A stretch of 64,000 bases of DNA from Rhodocyclaceae bacterium (GTDB lineage Bacteria > Pseudomonadota > Gammaproteobacteria > Burkholderiales > Rhodocyclaceae): the NCBI GenBank assembly GCA_003963315.1, contig RXJP01000016.1, forward strand, positions 1-64,000, read 5' to 3'. Position 1 is the stretch's first letter, and each line of letters begins with the position of its first letter. The position numbers were made by a program, and so were the translations under genes. The notes under the pieces are model-generated. The model saw only the letters and a program-made list of their open reading frames with translations. It was not told the DNA's origin and searched no databases. This document shows, in pieces, positions 10,931 through 21,247 of this stretch.

Positions 10931-12095
10931 CCTCGTCCTCAGCCATACCGCCCTCGCCAGCGGCCAACCGCCGCTGCGCCTGGGCTTCATCGGCGGCGCC
11001 CTGGATTCGGCAGTGGGTTACGCCCATCACACGGCTGCCACCATGGACCGCTGCTGGACGGTGGACGCGGGTGCCTTCAGCCTGCACAGCGAACAGAACG
11101 CAGCCACCGCCGCCGCCTACGGCGTGCCGGCATCACGCACCCACAGCGACTGGCGCGCCATGCTCCAGGCGGAACAGGGCAAGCTCGACGCCTTGGTGGT
11201 GCTCACCCCCACCCCGACCCACGCCGAAGTGGTAAGCGCGGCCCTGGGCGCCGGCTATCCGGTGATCTGCGAAAAAGCCCTCGCCACCACCAGCGCCGAA
11301 GCACGCCAGATCGAGGCGGCGCGGAACGCAGCCAAGGGCTTTCTCGCCGTGACCTACAACTACTCCGGCTATCCCATGGTGCGCCAACTGCGGCACATGA
11401 TCCGCGACGGCAAGCTGGGCCGCATCCTCCACTTCCAGGCCGAGATGCCCCAGGAAGGTTTCATCCGCACCGACCCCCAAGGCAACAAGCCCAAGCCCCA
11501 AGCCTGGCGTCTGAAGGACGGCAGCGTGCCCACCATCCACCTGGACCTGGCGGTGCATCTGCACCACCTGATCCACACCCTGACCGGGCTCTCGCCCTTG
11601 GAAGTGGTGGCCGACCAAACCAGCCAGGGCTGGTTCCCCGGCGTGATCGACGACGTCATGTGTCTCGCCCGCTATCAACAGGACGTGCGCGGCCATATCT
11701 GGTTCAGCAAATCCTCCCTCGGCCATCGCAACGGCCTGCGCCTGCGCCTCTACGGCAGTAAGGCGGCGGCGGAATGGTTCCAGATGGCCCCGGAGGAAGT
11801 GCTGATCAGCCACGCCGACGGTCACCGCGAAATCCTCGACCGTGCCGGCGATGCGCCCCTCGCCGCCCAGGCCCGCTACACCCGTTTCAAGGCCGGCCAC
11901 CCGGCCGGCTTCATCGAGGCCTTCGCCAACCTGTATCGCGACATCGCCGGCTGCCTGCGGCAACACCAGCGGGGCGAAGCCTGGCAGACGGAAGACGTCT
12001 ACGATGCCCGCCTCGCCATCGAAGGCCTGACCATGTTGGAAGCCATGGTGAAATCGGCGACAAGCCGGCAATGGGAACCCACCAGTCGCCCCTGA
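10917..12095 (+). CDS. Gfo/Idh/MocA family oxidoreductase
   Basis: NAD-binding N-terminus, VLTPTPTHAEVVSAALGAGYPVICEKALATT motif. Confidence 0.88.
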   Translation: MTPPDLVLSHTALASGQPPLRLGFIGGALDSAVGYAHHTAATMDRCWTVDAGAFSLHSEQNAATAAAYGVPASRTHSDWRAMLQAEQGKLDALVVLTPTPTHAEVVSAALGAGYPVICEKALATTSAEARQIEAARNAAKGFLAVTYNYSGYPMVRQLRHMIRDGKLGRILHFQAEMPQEGFIRTDPQGNKPKPQAWRLKDGSVPTIHLDLAVHLHHLIHTLTGLSPLEVVADQTSQGWFPGVIDDVMCLARYQQDVRGHIWFSKSSLGHRNGLRLRLYGSKAAAEWFQMAPEEVLISHADGHREILDRAGDAPLAAQARYTRFKAGHPAGFIEAFANLYRDIAGCLRQHQRGEAWQTEDVYDARLAIEGLTMLEAMVKSATSRQWEPTSRP

Positions 12096-12175
12096 GCGAG
12101 TGTCGACTCAAGGACGATTTGTGAATCGATGTTCAGACCTAGCGGCGCAGTGAAGGATTTGCCGCAGCGTTTCCC

Positions 12176-13207
12176 CTAGGCGGCGGGGGCCGCTTCAATC
12201 AGGAATTCGTTCGGGGTGCCAAAGGCAATGCCGTTGGCAATGGTCTCCAGGGTAGCGTTGTCGCAGTCGGCACGGAGCAGCCACTCCCTCAAATTCTCCA
12301 AACCCACGCTCAATTCGGGCATGCCAAGCTGATGGCAGCCGTTGAAGGGATTGATCTTGCGGTACTGGAAGTTGCGGTAGTCCCAACACACCTCGTCGCT
12401 GAGCAGAACGTTCATTTCGCAGTCCATCCGGCTGGCCAGGGCCAGGACGACAAAGCCGTTGGCGCCGACCACCACATGACCGGCGGACTCGCAGAAGGGC
12501 ACGGCGATATCCAAGGGCAGATCAATCACCCGGGCGCCGGGAATCGCCAGTTCTTCCGGTTGCAGCATGGCGCCGTATTTATTGATCACCACATCCATGC
12601 CCCGGGCCTGGTAGCACTCGGCCAACTTGCGCCAGAAAAATGCCGGTGCGGGGCGGTTGGTGTTGTTGCCGACGAAGAACACCACGGACTGCTTGAGCTT
12701 GATGCCCAGGCCGAAGGCGATGTCGAGCGCACGGCGGGTGGCGTCTTCGGGAATGCGGGGCGCAACGAATTCGGCCTTCCAGTCCAGCCGCAGCACATAG
12801 CGGTTCATGTCGATGAAATTCAAGCCGGCGCTGCCCAGCGACTCCACCCACAGTTCGTAGAGGCTGCCAATGCGGCCATCGCCGTGCTGGGCTATCCAGG
12901 TGTTGATGGGGAAATCCAGATTGAAGAAATTCGGCGGAATGAAACCCGTGGTGCTGAATTGCCGCATCAGTTCCAGGTCCATGTACACCACCCGGTCGAA
13001 GGTGTTGGGAAAACACTGGGGAATGAAGGCGTGGGATTCGGGGATCACCAGGGTGATGCCATGGCCGTGCTTCTTCAGAAAGGCTTGGGCCAGGCCGCAC
13101 ACCACCACGGTTTCCCCCAGGGAGTTGGGCACCAGAAGAATCCACGTCCGCTTTTCGGGATGCCGGATCTGGGCCAGGAATTGCTCGAGCTGTTCGTGTG
13201 AGACCAT
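12176..13207 (-). CDS. Glycosyltransferase family 9 / heptosyltransferase-like protein
   Basis: WILLVPNSLGETVVVCGLAQAFLKKHG; later VVFFVGNNTNRPAPAFFWRKLAE; weak family resemblance only. Confidence 0.5.
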   Translation of the reverse strand: MVSHEQLEQFLAQIRHPEKRTWILLVPNSLGETVVVCGLAQAFLKKHGHGITLVIPESHAFIPQCFPNTFDRVVYMDLELMRQFSTTGFIPPNFFNLDFPINTWIAQHGDGRIGSLYELWVESLGSAGLNFIDMNRYVLRLDWKAEFVAPRIPEDATRRALDIAFGLGIKLKQSVVFFVGNNTNRPAPAFFWRKLAECYQARGMDVVINKYGAMLQPEELAIPGARVIDLPLDIAVPFCESAGHVVVGANGFVVLALASRMDCEMNVLLSDEVCWDYRNFQYRKINPFNGCHQLGMPELSVGLENLREWLLRADCDNATLETIANGIAFGTPNEFLIEAAPAA

Positions 13208-13209
13208 GG

Positions 13210-14028
13210 TTAGCGTACTTGCGAAAGAGTTTGAAAGTCTGTCATGAACTGATCGATGCTGCGGGCCAGTTCGCCGTTGTTCTGGGCCATGATCCGATCC
13301 CAGGCCTGTTGGTTCTCGGCCTTGGCGGGCATCAGCGGGAAATCCCGGTTGGCCGCCATCCAGCTACGGGGGTTGCCGATGTCGCGATGGTACCGAACGT
13401 TGCAATAGGTGCCCATGCGCCCCAGCAGCCGGGGAATCACCTCGGTGCTGAAATCGATCTGCGTTTTCCCCAGGCCTGCCATCATGTCCAGCACCGGCGG
13501 CTCAACCAGGTATACCGCCGCATTGGCCAAGTTACCCGGCGGCTGGCTCACCTTCTCGTGGAAACCCTGGACGACGCCATCCGCGTCGAGTTCGACGATA
13601 CCGCAGGATCCGGGATCGTCGCTCTCGAACACCATCATGGTCATCTCGACGCCCTTGGCGCGGAGAGCGTGGCAGCGAGCGAAATCGGCCATGTCGAACA
13701 GGGTCAGATTATCGGCGTGGGCCACCAGGCAGGTTTCTTCCCGGAAGAACGCCCGGTTCTCCAGCAAGGTGCCGCCGGTGCCGGCCAGACTTTCTTCATG
13801 CACCACCTTGACCCTGCTCCGCCATGTGCTGGCGTCCAGGTATTGCAGCACCAGCGGCGCCATGTAATGGGTATTGATCAAGACCTCCTCGACCCCGTGG
13901 TCGAGCAGCAGGGCCAGCCAGTAGTCCAGCAGCGGGCGGCCGTGGATGGGCACCAGGCACTTGGGCAGATGGTCGGTCAGCGGCCGCAGGCGCGTGCCGA
14001 GGCCGGCGGCTAGCAGCAGGGCGCGCAC
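13210..14028 (-). CDS. Sugar-1-phosphate nucleotidyltransferase (HddC-like)
   Basis: MRALLLAAGLGTRLRPLTDHLPKCLVPIHGRPLLDYWL. Confidence 0.85.
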   Translation of the reverse strand: MRALLLAAGLGTRLRPLTDHLPKCLVPIHGRPLLDYWLALLLDHGVEEVLINTHYMAPLVLQYLDASTWRSRVKVVHEESLAGTGGTLLENRAFFREETCLVAHADNLTLFDMADFARCHALRAKGVEMTMMVFESDDPGSCGIVELDADGVVQGFHEKVSQPPGNLANAAVYLVEPPVLDMMAGLGKTQIDFSTEVIPRLLGRMGTYCNVRYHRDIGNPRSWMAANRDFPLMPAKAENQQAWDRIMAQNNGELARSIDQFMTDFQTLSQVR

Positions 14029-14037
14029 AGTCTGGCC

Positions 14038-15549
14038 TCAGCTGTAGTCATTGCTTTTATTGACTTCCACCAACAGCTCCGTGGCGGACAGGGGAATATT
14101 GCCGATACGCCCCACTTGGCAGGCAGCGGCGATGGAACCGAGATAGATGCTTTCCCAGATCGGCCGCCCCACCGCCATGGCCAAGGCGGTGCATACCAAC
14201 AGGCAATCGCCGGCGCCGGCGGTGTCCTTGGGTGAAGTGTTCAGGGCAGCCAGACGGTCGGTCAGCCATTCCGCCTGGTTCGGGTCGCCCACATGCAACA
14301 ACAGGCCTTCGGCGCCCAGGGTGATGACGATATTCTGGGCATGGGTCTTCTTGCGCAACGCTTCGGCCAGGACCACCAGGCCATCGTCGTAGTTGCCCAG
14401 GGCGAGGCGGGCCTCACGCTCAGTGGGGGTCAGCAGTGCGGTATGGGTGAAACGGGAGACATCGCCGATTTGCGATGAAGACTGGCTGTCCGCCACCATC
14501 ATGATGCCGCGCCGGGTGCACTCCTGGGTGATCTGGTCCACCAGTTCCTGGGGCAGCGCGCCGTAATTGAAGTCTGAGAAGATCAACAGGTCTGCGTCCC
14601 CCAGCACACGCTTCACGCGCTCCAGGGCTTTCTTTTGCAAGGGCTTGCTCAGCTTGTGCTGACGCAGGTGATTGACCCGCAGCAAGGTCTTGTTGCCGGC
14701 GCGATAGCGTTGCTTGAGGGTGGTGGGGCGGCTGTCGTCCACCAGCAGGCTGGCGGTGACGCCGTATTCCTGCAACTTGTCGGCGGCGTAGCGCCCAACC
14801 TCGTCATCGCCGGTGACGGAGACGAAGCTGACTTTCTGCGCCCCCAGGCCCCGGGCATGGGCGGCGACGATGCCGGCGCCACCGAGGAACTTGTTGGCCA
14901 TGATCGGGGCGACCACGATGGTGGGGTCCTCCTGGGACATGCCCAGGGGGTCGCACTGGATGTACTCGTCCACGATGATGTCGCCGACGACGCAGACCTT
15001 CAGTCCCTGGATTTTCTCCAGTACGCTGCCAAAGCAGCCGACATCGATGCTGTGGTTGGCGATGTAGGCCGATGGCCGGATGATGGAGGAGTGGTTGATC
15101 AGTTCAGATTCTTTACGCAGCAGCTCCAGGGAGGAGAACGTCGTATCGCCGGAGCCGAACAAAACCTGGCCGCCGTAGGCATGCACCGCGTCCAGTTCCG
15201 GCGTAACCGCATGTTCGTGTTCGTTGCCCATCACCACCACAGCGGGCTGTAGGGCCTGGATCAAGTCCTCCGGCGGCGAAGCAAGGACGAAGGCATGGTT
15301 GACCCAGTTGATCGCCGCCACGCCTTCCAAGCGGGCCTGCTCCTTGAGTTGCGCGCTTTTCGCCAGTTCGTCCGAGAGTACGCCCACCACCAGATAATCG
15401 CCGCACTCCGAGGCGAAGCGCAGCAGACGCAAATGCCCGGGGTGAACGATGTTGAAGGTGCCGCTGACAAAGACGATCCGCTTCTTTCCCCGCGCATCGG
15501 AAAGAATGGTTTTTACAATGGCATCGATGTCCTTGTTATACCCGGTCAC
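14038..15549 (-). CDS. HldE/RfaE-like bifunctional protein: N-terminal nucleotidyltransferase + C-terminal PfkB sugar kinase
   Basis: FVSGTFNIVHPGHLRLL (HxGH) at N-terminus; VVGDIIVDEYIQ, GGAGIVAAHARGLG and DTAGAGDCLL PfkB motifs at C-terminus. Confidence 0.85.
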   Translation of the reverse strand: MTGYNKDIDAIVKTILSDARGKKRIVFVSGTFNIVHPGHLRLLRFASECGDYLVVGVLSDELAKSAQLKEQARLEGVAAINWVNHAFVLASPPEDLIQALQPAVVVMGNEHEHAVTPELDAVHAYGGQVLFGSGDTTFSSLELLRKESELINHSSIIRPSAYIANHSIDVGCFGSVLEKIQGLKVCVVGDIIVDEYIQCDPLGMSQEDPTIVVAPIMANKFLGGAGIVAAHARGLGAQKVSFVSVTGDDEVGRYAADKLQEYGVTASLLVDDSRPTTLKQRYRAGNKTLLRVNHLRQHKLSKPLQKKALERVKRVLGDADLLIFSDFNYGALPQELVDQITQECTRRGIMMVADSQSSSQIGDVSRFTHTALLTPTEREARLALGNYDDGLVVLAEALRKKTHAQNIVITLGAEGLLLHVGDPNQAEWLTDRLAALNTSPKDTAGAGDCLLVCTALAMAVGRPIWESIYLGSIAAACQVGRIGNIPLSATELLVEVNKSNDYS

Positions 15550-15570
15550 GGTCTCGCATCCCTTCCTGTT

Positions 15571-16689
15571 CTAATCGTCTGTCGGCGCAGCGGTGCGCAC
15601 CTCCATGCCCTTGTCGATCTCAATCAGGGGCCGGGTGACGCGATGTTGCTCCAGATCATCCAGGGCTTCATTGATCTGGTCCAAGGTGTAGCGTTTGGTG
15701 ATGAGTTTATCCAGGGGTAGCCGGCCCTCCCGATAGAGCTGGGCGAATAAAGGCACATCCCGGTCGGGATCGGCGCTGCCGCCCCAACTCCCCCGGATCT
15801 GTTTACCGCAAATCAGCTCGTAGGGATCGATGGAAATGCGGCTGCCATGTTGGGGATGGGAGGCGAACACGCACACCCCCCCACCACGGCGCACGGCGGC
15901 GAAGGCCTGCTCGATCACGCTGGCCTGGCCGGAGGCTTCCACCGCGTAATCCACCCCGGCGCCGCTGGTCAGCGCCCGGATGGCGGCCACCGGATCGGTG
16001 TCGCGGGCATCAATGACATGGTGGGCGCCGAAGGACTGGGCGAGGGCCAGCTTCTCCTCGGATACATCGACGGCGATGATGCTGGCGCACTGGTACAACA
16101 AGGTCGCCATCAGGGCGCTGAGGCCGATGCCGCCGAGGCCAAAAATGGCGATGGTGCTGCCCGGCCGCGGCTGGAGGTCATGGGTGATGATACCGGCGCC
16201 GGTGGGCACGGCGCAGCCGAACAGCACCGCCACATCCAGGGGCACGCCGGCCGGCAGCTTGACGATACGGTTTTCCGACACCAGGGCGTACTCGTTGAAG
16301 GTGGTCACGCCGCCGGCATTGATGGGCTGGGGCAGGCGGGGGCAGGCGTACTTTGCGCCACCGCCGTCGAGGCCGCTGCCCTTGATCCAGCCCAGGATCA
16401 CCAGCTCCCCCGGCGCCACCTTGGTGACGCCATCACCCACCGCCACCACCCGACCCGATCCTTCGTGGCCCAAGAGATGCGGCAAATAGGGGTCGTCACC
16501 GCGCCGGCCGCGGGCTTCCATCAACTGGCTGTGGCAGACGCCGCTGTAAGCCAACTTCACCAGCACCTGACCTTTGCCGGGCTGGGGATGGGTGACCCCG
16601 GAGAGCAGCGTCAGGGGTTGGCCCAACTGGGTGAGGACGGCGGCTTTAATGGACGTGTCTCCCATCGATGCGGACCCAGGCCCACTCAA
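15571..16689 (-). CDS. Zinc-type medium-chain alcohol dehydrogenase
   Basis: SGVCHSQLMEARG, HLLGHEGSGRVVAVGDGVT, IFGLGGIGLSAL. Confidence 0.88.
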   Translation of the reverse strand: MSGPGSASMGDTSIKAAVLTQLGQPLTLLSGVTHPQPGKGQVLVKLAYSGVCHSQLMEARGRRGDDPYLPHLLGHEGSGRVVAVGDGVTKVAPGELVILGWIKGSGLDGGGAKYACPRLPQPINAGGVTTFNEYALVSENRIVKLPAGVPLDVAVLFGCAVPTGAGIITHDLQPRPGSTIAIFGLGGIGLSALMATLLYQCASIIAVDVSEEKLALAQSFGAHHVIDARDTDPVAAIRALTSGAGVDYAVEASGQASVIEQAFAAVRRGGGVCVFASHPQHGSRISIDPYELICGKQIRGSWGGSADPDRDVPLFAQLYREGRLPLDKLITKRYTLDQINEALDDLEQHRVTRPLIEIDKGMEVRTAAPTDD

Positions 16690-16716
16690 TCAAGCCGGCG
16701 CTACGGCGCCCCGTTT

Positions 16717-18432
16717 TCAATCGGCCAGCTCCGGCCGCATCGACGACAGCGGCTGGGGGCTGAAAGTGCCGTCGCCGTTGGCGGCATAGGCCTGGCGGAA
16801 CAGTACTTCCTGTTCTTCGTCCACCACCACTTCGCAGATCACCGGCCCTTCCGCTTTCAACACCTCACTTACCACGCGCTCAAGGTCGCTGGCGGCATCC
16901 AGCTTGACATAGGGGATGTCGAAGGCATGGGCCAGCTTCTCGATGGAAGGCATGGCCAGGCTCCACTCGGGATGGGTACCGAAATAGCGCCCACCGAGGA
17001 ATTCCTTTTGGGTGTGGCGGATCGCCAGATAACCGTTGTTGTTGACCACGCTGATGACTGCATTGATGTTGTCCTGGCGGATGGTTTGCAGATCCTGGAT
17101 GTTCATCAGGAAACTGCCGTCGCCGATCACGCAGAGGAGCTTGGAGAATGCACCGCTCTTGGCCACGCCTATGGTTTCCGCCAACCCCGTGCCCATGGCC
17201 GAGATGGCGGAAGAACAGATGATGCGGTCGCCCTGTTTCAGCACAGCGGCCTGGAACCCGGCATACAAGGCGGTACCGCCGCCGTCCACCACCAGACACG
17301 TGCCGGCGGGCGCGGATTGGGTCAGGCGACGGACATAGACGTTGGAGTTCGGCCGCGGCCCCACGGGCGGGACGTACCAGTTCATGGCCTTGATCTTGTC
17401 GGCATCGGGCCAGGCCTGGGCGGGCAGATCGGCTGCGGCCAGCACGGCCAAGTAGTCCTTGAGATCGGCCAGCACCTTGAGATCCACGGCAACGTTGAGA
17501 TTGTCCAACTGATCCTGATCGATGTTGACCATGATCTTCTTCGCCTGGGGTGCGTAGCTGTCAAACAAGGTGGTGGTGTGGGGAATCGATAGGTGGGTAC
17601 CCAGGCAGAGCAGCAGGTCCGCCTGGAACACCGCGTGATTGGCGCCCCGCTGCCCGCTCATGCCAATGACGCCCAGGTTGAGCGGCTCGTCCGTGGGGAA
17701 CAGGTCAGCCCCCGTCCAGGTGGTCACATAGGGAATCCGGTGTTGCTCGATAAAGCGCCCCAGGGCATCGCCGCTGCCGGCCAGGCGGACGCCGTAGCCC
17801 AGCACCAACAAGGGCTTCTTCGCCTCTCGCAGCATGGCGATGGATTTCGCCGCGGCGGCCTGGTCGAATTCCGCCTTGTCCGCCACGCTGGGGGCGAGCA
17901 CGGCATCCGGCACGGCAACGTCCTGCCACTGGAAATCGAGGGGCAGATCGATCCACACCGGCCCCGGCCGGCCGGAGCGGGCCACCGTCAAGGCATGGGC
18001 AAACTCGGTGGGGAACTGGTCCTTGTCGGTGACGAACTTCACATATTTGCTTAGGGGCCGTACTACATCGCAGATGTTGACCTCCTGTGTGCCCACCTGG
18101 CGCACCTTGCGGCCATAGGAGGTGTGTTGCGAACGCACCTGGCCGCTGATGAAGAGGCAGGGAATGGAGTCCTGCCAGGCGGCCAGCAGGCCGGTGATGG
18201 CATTGGTGGCGCCGGGGCCCGTGGTCACCACCACGCAGCCCAGGTTTTGCGTCGCCTTGGCATAGGCCACCGCGGCGAGGGCGGCGGATTCCTCATGGTG
18301 GGTATAGGTCACGCCCAGGCCGGCCAGCTCCAGGGAATCGAAAATATGGGCGACGGCGCCCCCTTGCAGTCCAAACACATGGCCGACGCCGTTGGCCTTG
18401 AGTATTTCAGCGATTGAATCGGTCAGTTTCAC
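16717..18432 (-). CDS. ThDP-binding acetolactate synthase-like enzyme
   Basis: THHEESAALAAVAYAKAT, VVTTGPGATNAITGLLAAWQDSIPCLFISGQ, GDGSFLMNIQDLQTIRQDNINAVISVVNNNGY. Confidence 0.9.
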   Translation of the reverse strand: MKLTDSIAEILKANGVGHVFGLQGGAVAHIFDSLELAGLGVTYTHHEESAALAAVAYAKATQNLGCVVVTTGPGATNAITGLLAAWQDSIPCLFISGQVRSQHTSYGRKVRQVGTQEVNICDVVRPLSKYVKFVTDKDQFPTEFAHALTVARSGRPGPVWIDLPLDFQWQDVAVPDAVLAPSVADKAEFDQAAAAKSIAMLREAKKPLLVLGYGVRLAGSGDALGRFIEQHRIPYVTTWTGADLFPTDEPLNLGVIGMSGQRGANHAVFQADLLLCLGTHLSIPHTTTLFDSYAPQAKKIMVNIDQDQLDNLNVAVDLKVLADLKDYLAVLAAADLPAQAWPDADKIKAMNWYVPPVGPRPNSNVYVRRLTQSAPAGTCLVVDGGGTALYAGFQAAVLKQGDRIICSSAISAMGTGLAETIGVAKSGAFSKLLCVIGDGSFLMNIQDLQTIRQDNINAVISVVNNNGYLAIRHTQKEFLGGRYFGTHPEWSLAMPSIEKLAHAFDIPYVKLDAASDLERVVSEVLKAEGPVICEVVVDEEQEVLFRQAYAANGDGTFSPQPLSSMRPELAD

Positions 18433-18485
18433 CTTGATGCGTCCTTAGCGTCCTGCCAGCGATGGATAATGGAATGGCATCGCGC

Positions 18486-19163
18486 TCACTTGCGCCCGAC
18501 ACCGACGGCGAACAGGTAATGGGCCATGGGGTAGTAGCCGGTATGGACCATCTCGTCGTTCATGGAAAAGATGAAGGTGTTGGCGAAATAGCGGTCGGAA
18601 AGTTCTTTCAGGGTCTTGGCGTTCTTCAGGTTGATGTGTTGATGATCGCTACGATGGGTGGCGTACTGGGAGGCGGATTCATTGGGGGTGCCGATGATCA
18701 TGACGCCATCCTTGCTCAGGCAGCTCACCATGTTTTCGACGAAAGGGCGTTCGTAGGCCGGCTCCAGGTGTTCGATCACGTCGATGTTGAAGATCGCGTC
18801 GTATTCGCCCGGGGGCGGTGCGGAGGAAACATCGGCGACATCGAAAGTGACGTTGCCGAGGAAGGCCAGGCGGCGGCGATTGCCGACGATGTTCCTTTCC
18901 TCCCAGTCCACACAGTGGAGCTTGCCCACCTCCTGGGCGACGATGGGGGTACCGAAACCGTCGCCGCAGCCCACCTCCAGAACCCGGGCCTTGCCGGACA
19001 GCATCTTGGCGCAGAACTTATAACGGGCGAGGACGAAGGCCATGTGCTTGGGGTCATGGCGCATGCTGTAAGAAGTCCACGGTCCCAAGGGGATTTCTTC
19101 CGTTTCAAATTGATCGTTGGTGGCCTCAATATGGAGCTTCCAAGCCAGACGGGACTCTTGCAT
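18486..19163 (-). CDS. Class I SAM-dependent methyltransferase
   Basis: ARVLEVGCGDGFGTPIVAQEVG, DAIFNIDVIEHLEP. Confidence 0.85.
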   Translation of the reverse strand: MQESRLAWKLHIEATNDQFETEEIPLGPWTSYSMRHDPKHMAFVLARYKFCAKMLSGKARVLEVGCGDGFGTPIVAQEVGKLHCVDWEERNIVGNRRRLAFLGNVTFDVADVSSAPPPGEYDAIFNIDVIEHLEPAYERPFVENMVSCLSKDGVMIIGTPNESASQYATHRSDHQHINLKNAKTLKELSDRYFANTFIFSMNDEMVHTGYYPMAHYLFAVGVGRK

Positions 19164-19231
19164 AGCGTTTCCTTTAGGTCATTCATGTCGCCAAAAACCG
19201 GCCGCGAAAGTAGTTTCGCGACGCCGGCGCG

Positions 19232-20050
19232 TCAGGTATTCCGGTTCCTTCTCAGCTTGTACATATTCTTGTCCGCCTTCAACTCGGCGGCCAGTTCGTC
19301 ACTGCCCCAGGCATCGTGCACCACCGACAGGTTGCGCCCGCCCACCACATCGCGGCCTTGCCGGCTCGACCATTCCAGGCACTGGTAGATGTCCTCGAAG
19401 GAGGTCCCATTGTCGGCGGAGGAAGCCATGAACTGCTCCACCCGCGCCAGATTGCCTTCCGCCCTCGTCCCGGCCTTCAGGGTCTCGTAGTGGGTCTTGG
19501 TCTTCACGAAGCCGGGGCCGAGGATGAAGATGTTGACGTCGTCGGCTTCGTCGTCAATCAGCTCGCACATCTTGATCAGGCCGATTTTGGCCACGCAATA
19601 AGCGGAATAACAACGGAAGGGGTTGTTGGTGCCTCCCCCCGCCAACAGGGCGATGTTGGCGATTTTCGTGGCGTCCCGCAAGGGGTAGAGGGCGTGTACG
19701 GCGCGGAGCTGGGAAACCATGTTGACGTCTACCGACTGCGCCCAGTCGTCGAAGTCCAGGTCGAAGAAACGGCCAATCGGCTCGCTGGTGCCCACCGAAC
19801 TGAACAGGGTATTCCAGGCATAGCCGCTATCTTCGACAAAGCGGGCCAGGGCGGCAACGTCCTGTTTGTGCGTCAGGTCGCATTGGAACAGGGTGACGCC
19901 GTTCAGGTTTTCCAATTCTTCCCGCGCGGCGAAATCCTTGCGATAAGTGCCCAGCACCTTGGCGCCATCGCGCTGATACAAGCGACAGATGTTCTGGCCA
20001 ATATCGGCGCTGACGCCGAGGATGATGATGGCGGTCATGGTCGGCTCCAT
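19232..20050 (-). CDS. Short-chain dehydrogenase/reductase
   Basis: IIILGVSADIGQNICRLYQRDGAKVLGTYR; YSAYCVAKIGLIKM (YxxxK). Confidence 0.85.
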   Translation of the reverse strand: MEPTMTAIIILGVSADIGQNICRLYQRDGAKVLGTYRKDFAAREELENLNGVTLFQCDLTHKQDVAALARFVEDSGYAWNTLFSSVGTSEPIGRFFDLDFDDWAQSVDVNMVSQLRAVHALYPLRDATKIANIALLAGGGTNNPFRCYSAYCVAKIGLIKMCELIDDEADDVNIFILGPGFVKTKTHYETLKAGTRAEGNLARVEQFMASSADNGTSFEDIYQCLEWSSRQGRDVVGGRNLSVVHDAWGSDELAAELKADKNMYKLRRNRNT

Positions 20051-21219
20051 TACTGAAACAAGGCCAGCAATCGGTCCATGCCCTTCTGGATGTTGGCCGA
20101 AGAGTTGGCGAAACAGAAACGCACATAGCCTTCGCCATGTCGGCCGAAGAAGGAGCCGGGGCAGGCGGTAACGCCCGCCTGTTGCAGGATGTGGTCGGCG
20201 AACTCACGATCCGTCATACCGCTTTTCTTGACGTTGGCGAAGGCATAGAAGGCCCCCTTCGGATACTGGCAGGACACACCGCGAATCTGGTTCAACAGCC
20301 CCACCATCAAGTCCCGCCGCTGCCGGTACTCCTGCATCATCGCCGAGATGGCGGACTGGCTGGCCGTCATGGCCTCGATGGCCGCCGCCTGGATGAAGGG
20401 CGAAACGCAGGAGGTGGTGGTTTCCAGCAGCAGTTGCATCCTGGCCACCAGGTCGGCCGGGGCGGTCATCGCACCGATGCGCCAGCCGGTCATCGCGTAG
20501 GACTTGCTGAAGGAATGGACGATGATCGTCCGCTCTTTGCACTGGTCGTAAACGCTGGGGGAGGCGAACTTGGTGTCGGCATCCTCGTACACCATGCGGC
20601 CATAGACTTCGTCGCTCAGCAGATACAGATCGTACTTCTCGGCGATGTCGTAGATCGCCTTCATCTCCGCCTCGCCCAGCACTGCGCCGGTGGGGTTGTG
20701 GGGCGAGTTGATGAGGATCATGCGGGTCTTGGGCGTGATCGCCTTTTCCAAATCCGCCGGATCGAGCTCAAACTGGTTTTCCTCATACAGCGGCACGCCG
20801 ACGGGGACAATGCCCAGCAGCTTCATGATGGAACGGTAGGAGACGAAACAAGGGTCCACCGTGACCACTTCCTCCCCCGGATTCACGGTGCAGGCCAAAG
20901 CGTAGTAAATCTGCACGTTGCCGCCCTGGGTCACCAGGATCTGGTCATGGCTGGGGCGGAACCCACGGGAGCGCTGGGTGATGTCCGCCGCCGCGCGCTT
21001 GAAGCCCTCGGTGCCGGAAGAGTTGGTGTAGTGGGTGTCGCCCCGGCGCAGGGCTTCGATGCACTTCTCGACGATGTTCGGCGGCGTATCGAAATCCGGG
21101 TCGCCGATTTCGAAGTGGACAATGTCCCGCCCAGCCTGTTCCAGTTGCCGCGCCTGGGACAGGATCTGGAACATCTGCTGTCCCTCGAGGACTTTGCTGG
21201 CTTCGGAAAAGTGTTTCAT
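20050..21219 (-). CDS. Class I PLP-dependent aminotransferase (AspC-like)
   Basis: INSPHNPTGAVL, LSDEVYGRMVY, SFSKSYAMTGWRIG. Confidence 0.92.
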   Translation of the reverse strand: MKHFSEASKVLEGQQMFQILSQARQLEQAGRDIVHFEIGDPDFDTPPNIVEKCIEALRRGDTHYTNSSGTEGFKRAAADITQRSRGFRPSHDQILVTQGGNVQIYYALACTVNPGEEVVTVDPCFVSYRSIMKLLGIVPVGVPLYEENQFELDPADLEKAITPKTRMILINSPHNPTGAVLGEAEMKAIYDIAEKYDLYLLSDEVYGRMVYEDADTKFASPSVYDQCKERTIIVHSFSKSYAMTGWRIGAMTAPADLVARMQLLLETTTSCVSPFIQAAAIEAMTASQSAISAMMQEYRQRRDLMVGLLNQIRGVSCQYPKGAFYAFANVKKSGMTDREFADHILQQAGVTACPGSFFGRHGEGYVRFCFANSSANIQKGMDRLLALFQ

Positions 21220-21247
21220 CTGGGAAATCCGTTTGCTTCGTCAGCGC

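Noticed and set aside
15847-17592. 581-aa plus-strand ORF opposite ADH and ALS-like genes
   Set aside because: Opposite strand carries clear conserved enzymes; translation is repetitive H/G/Q/A-rich
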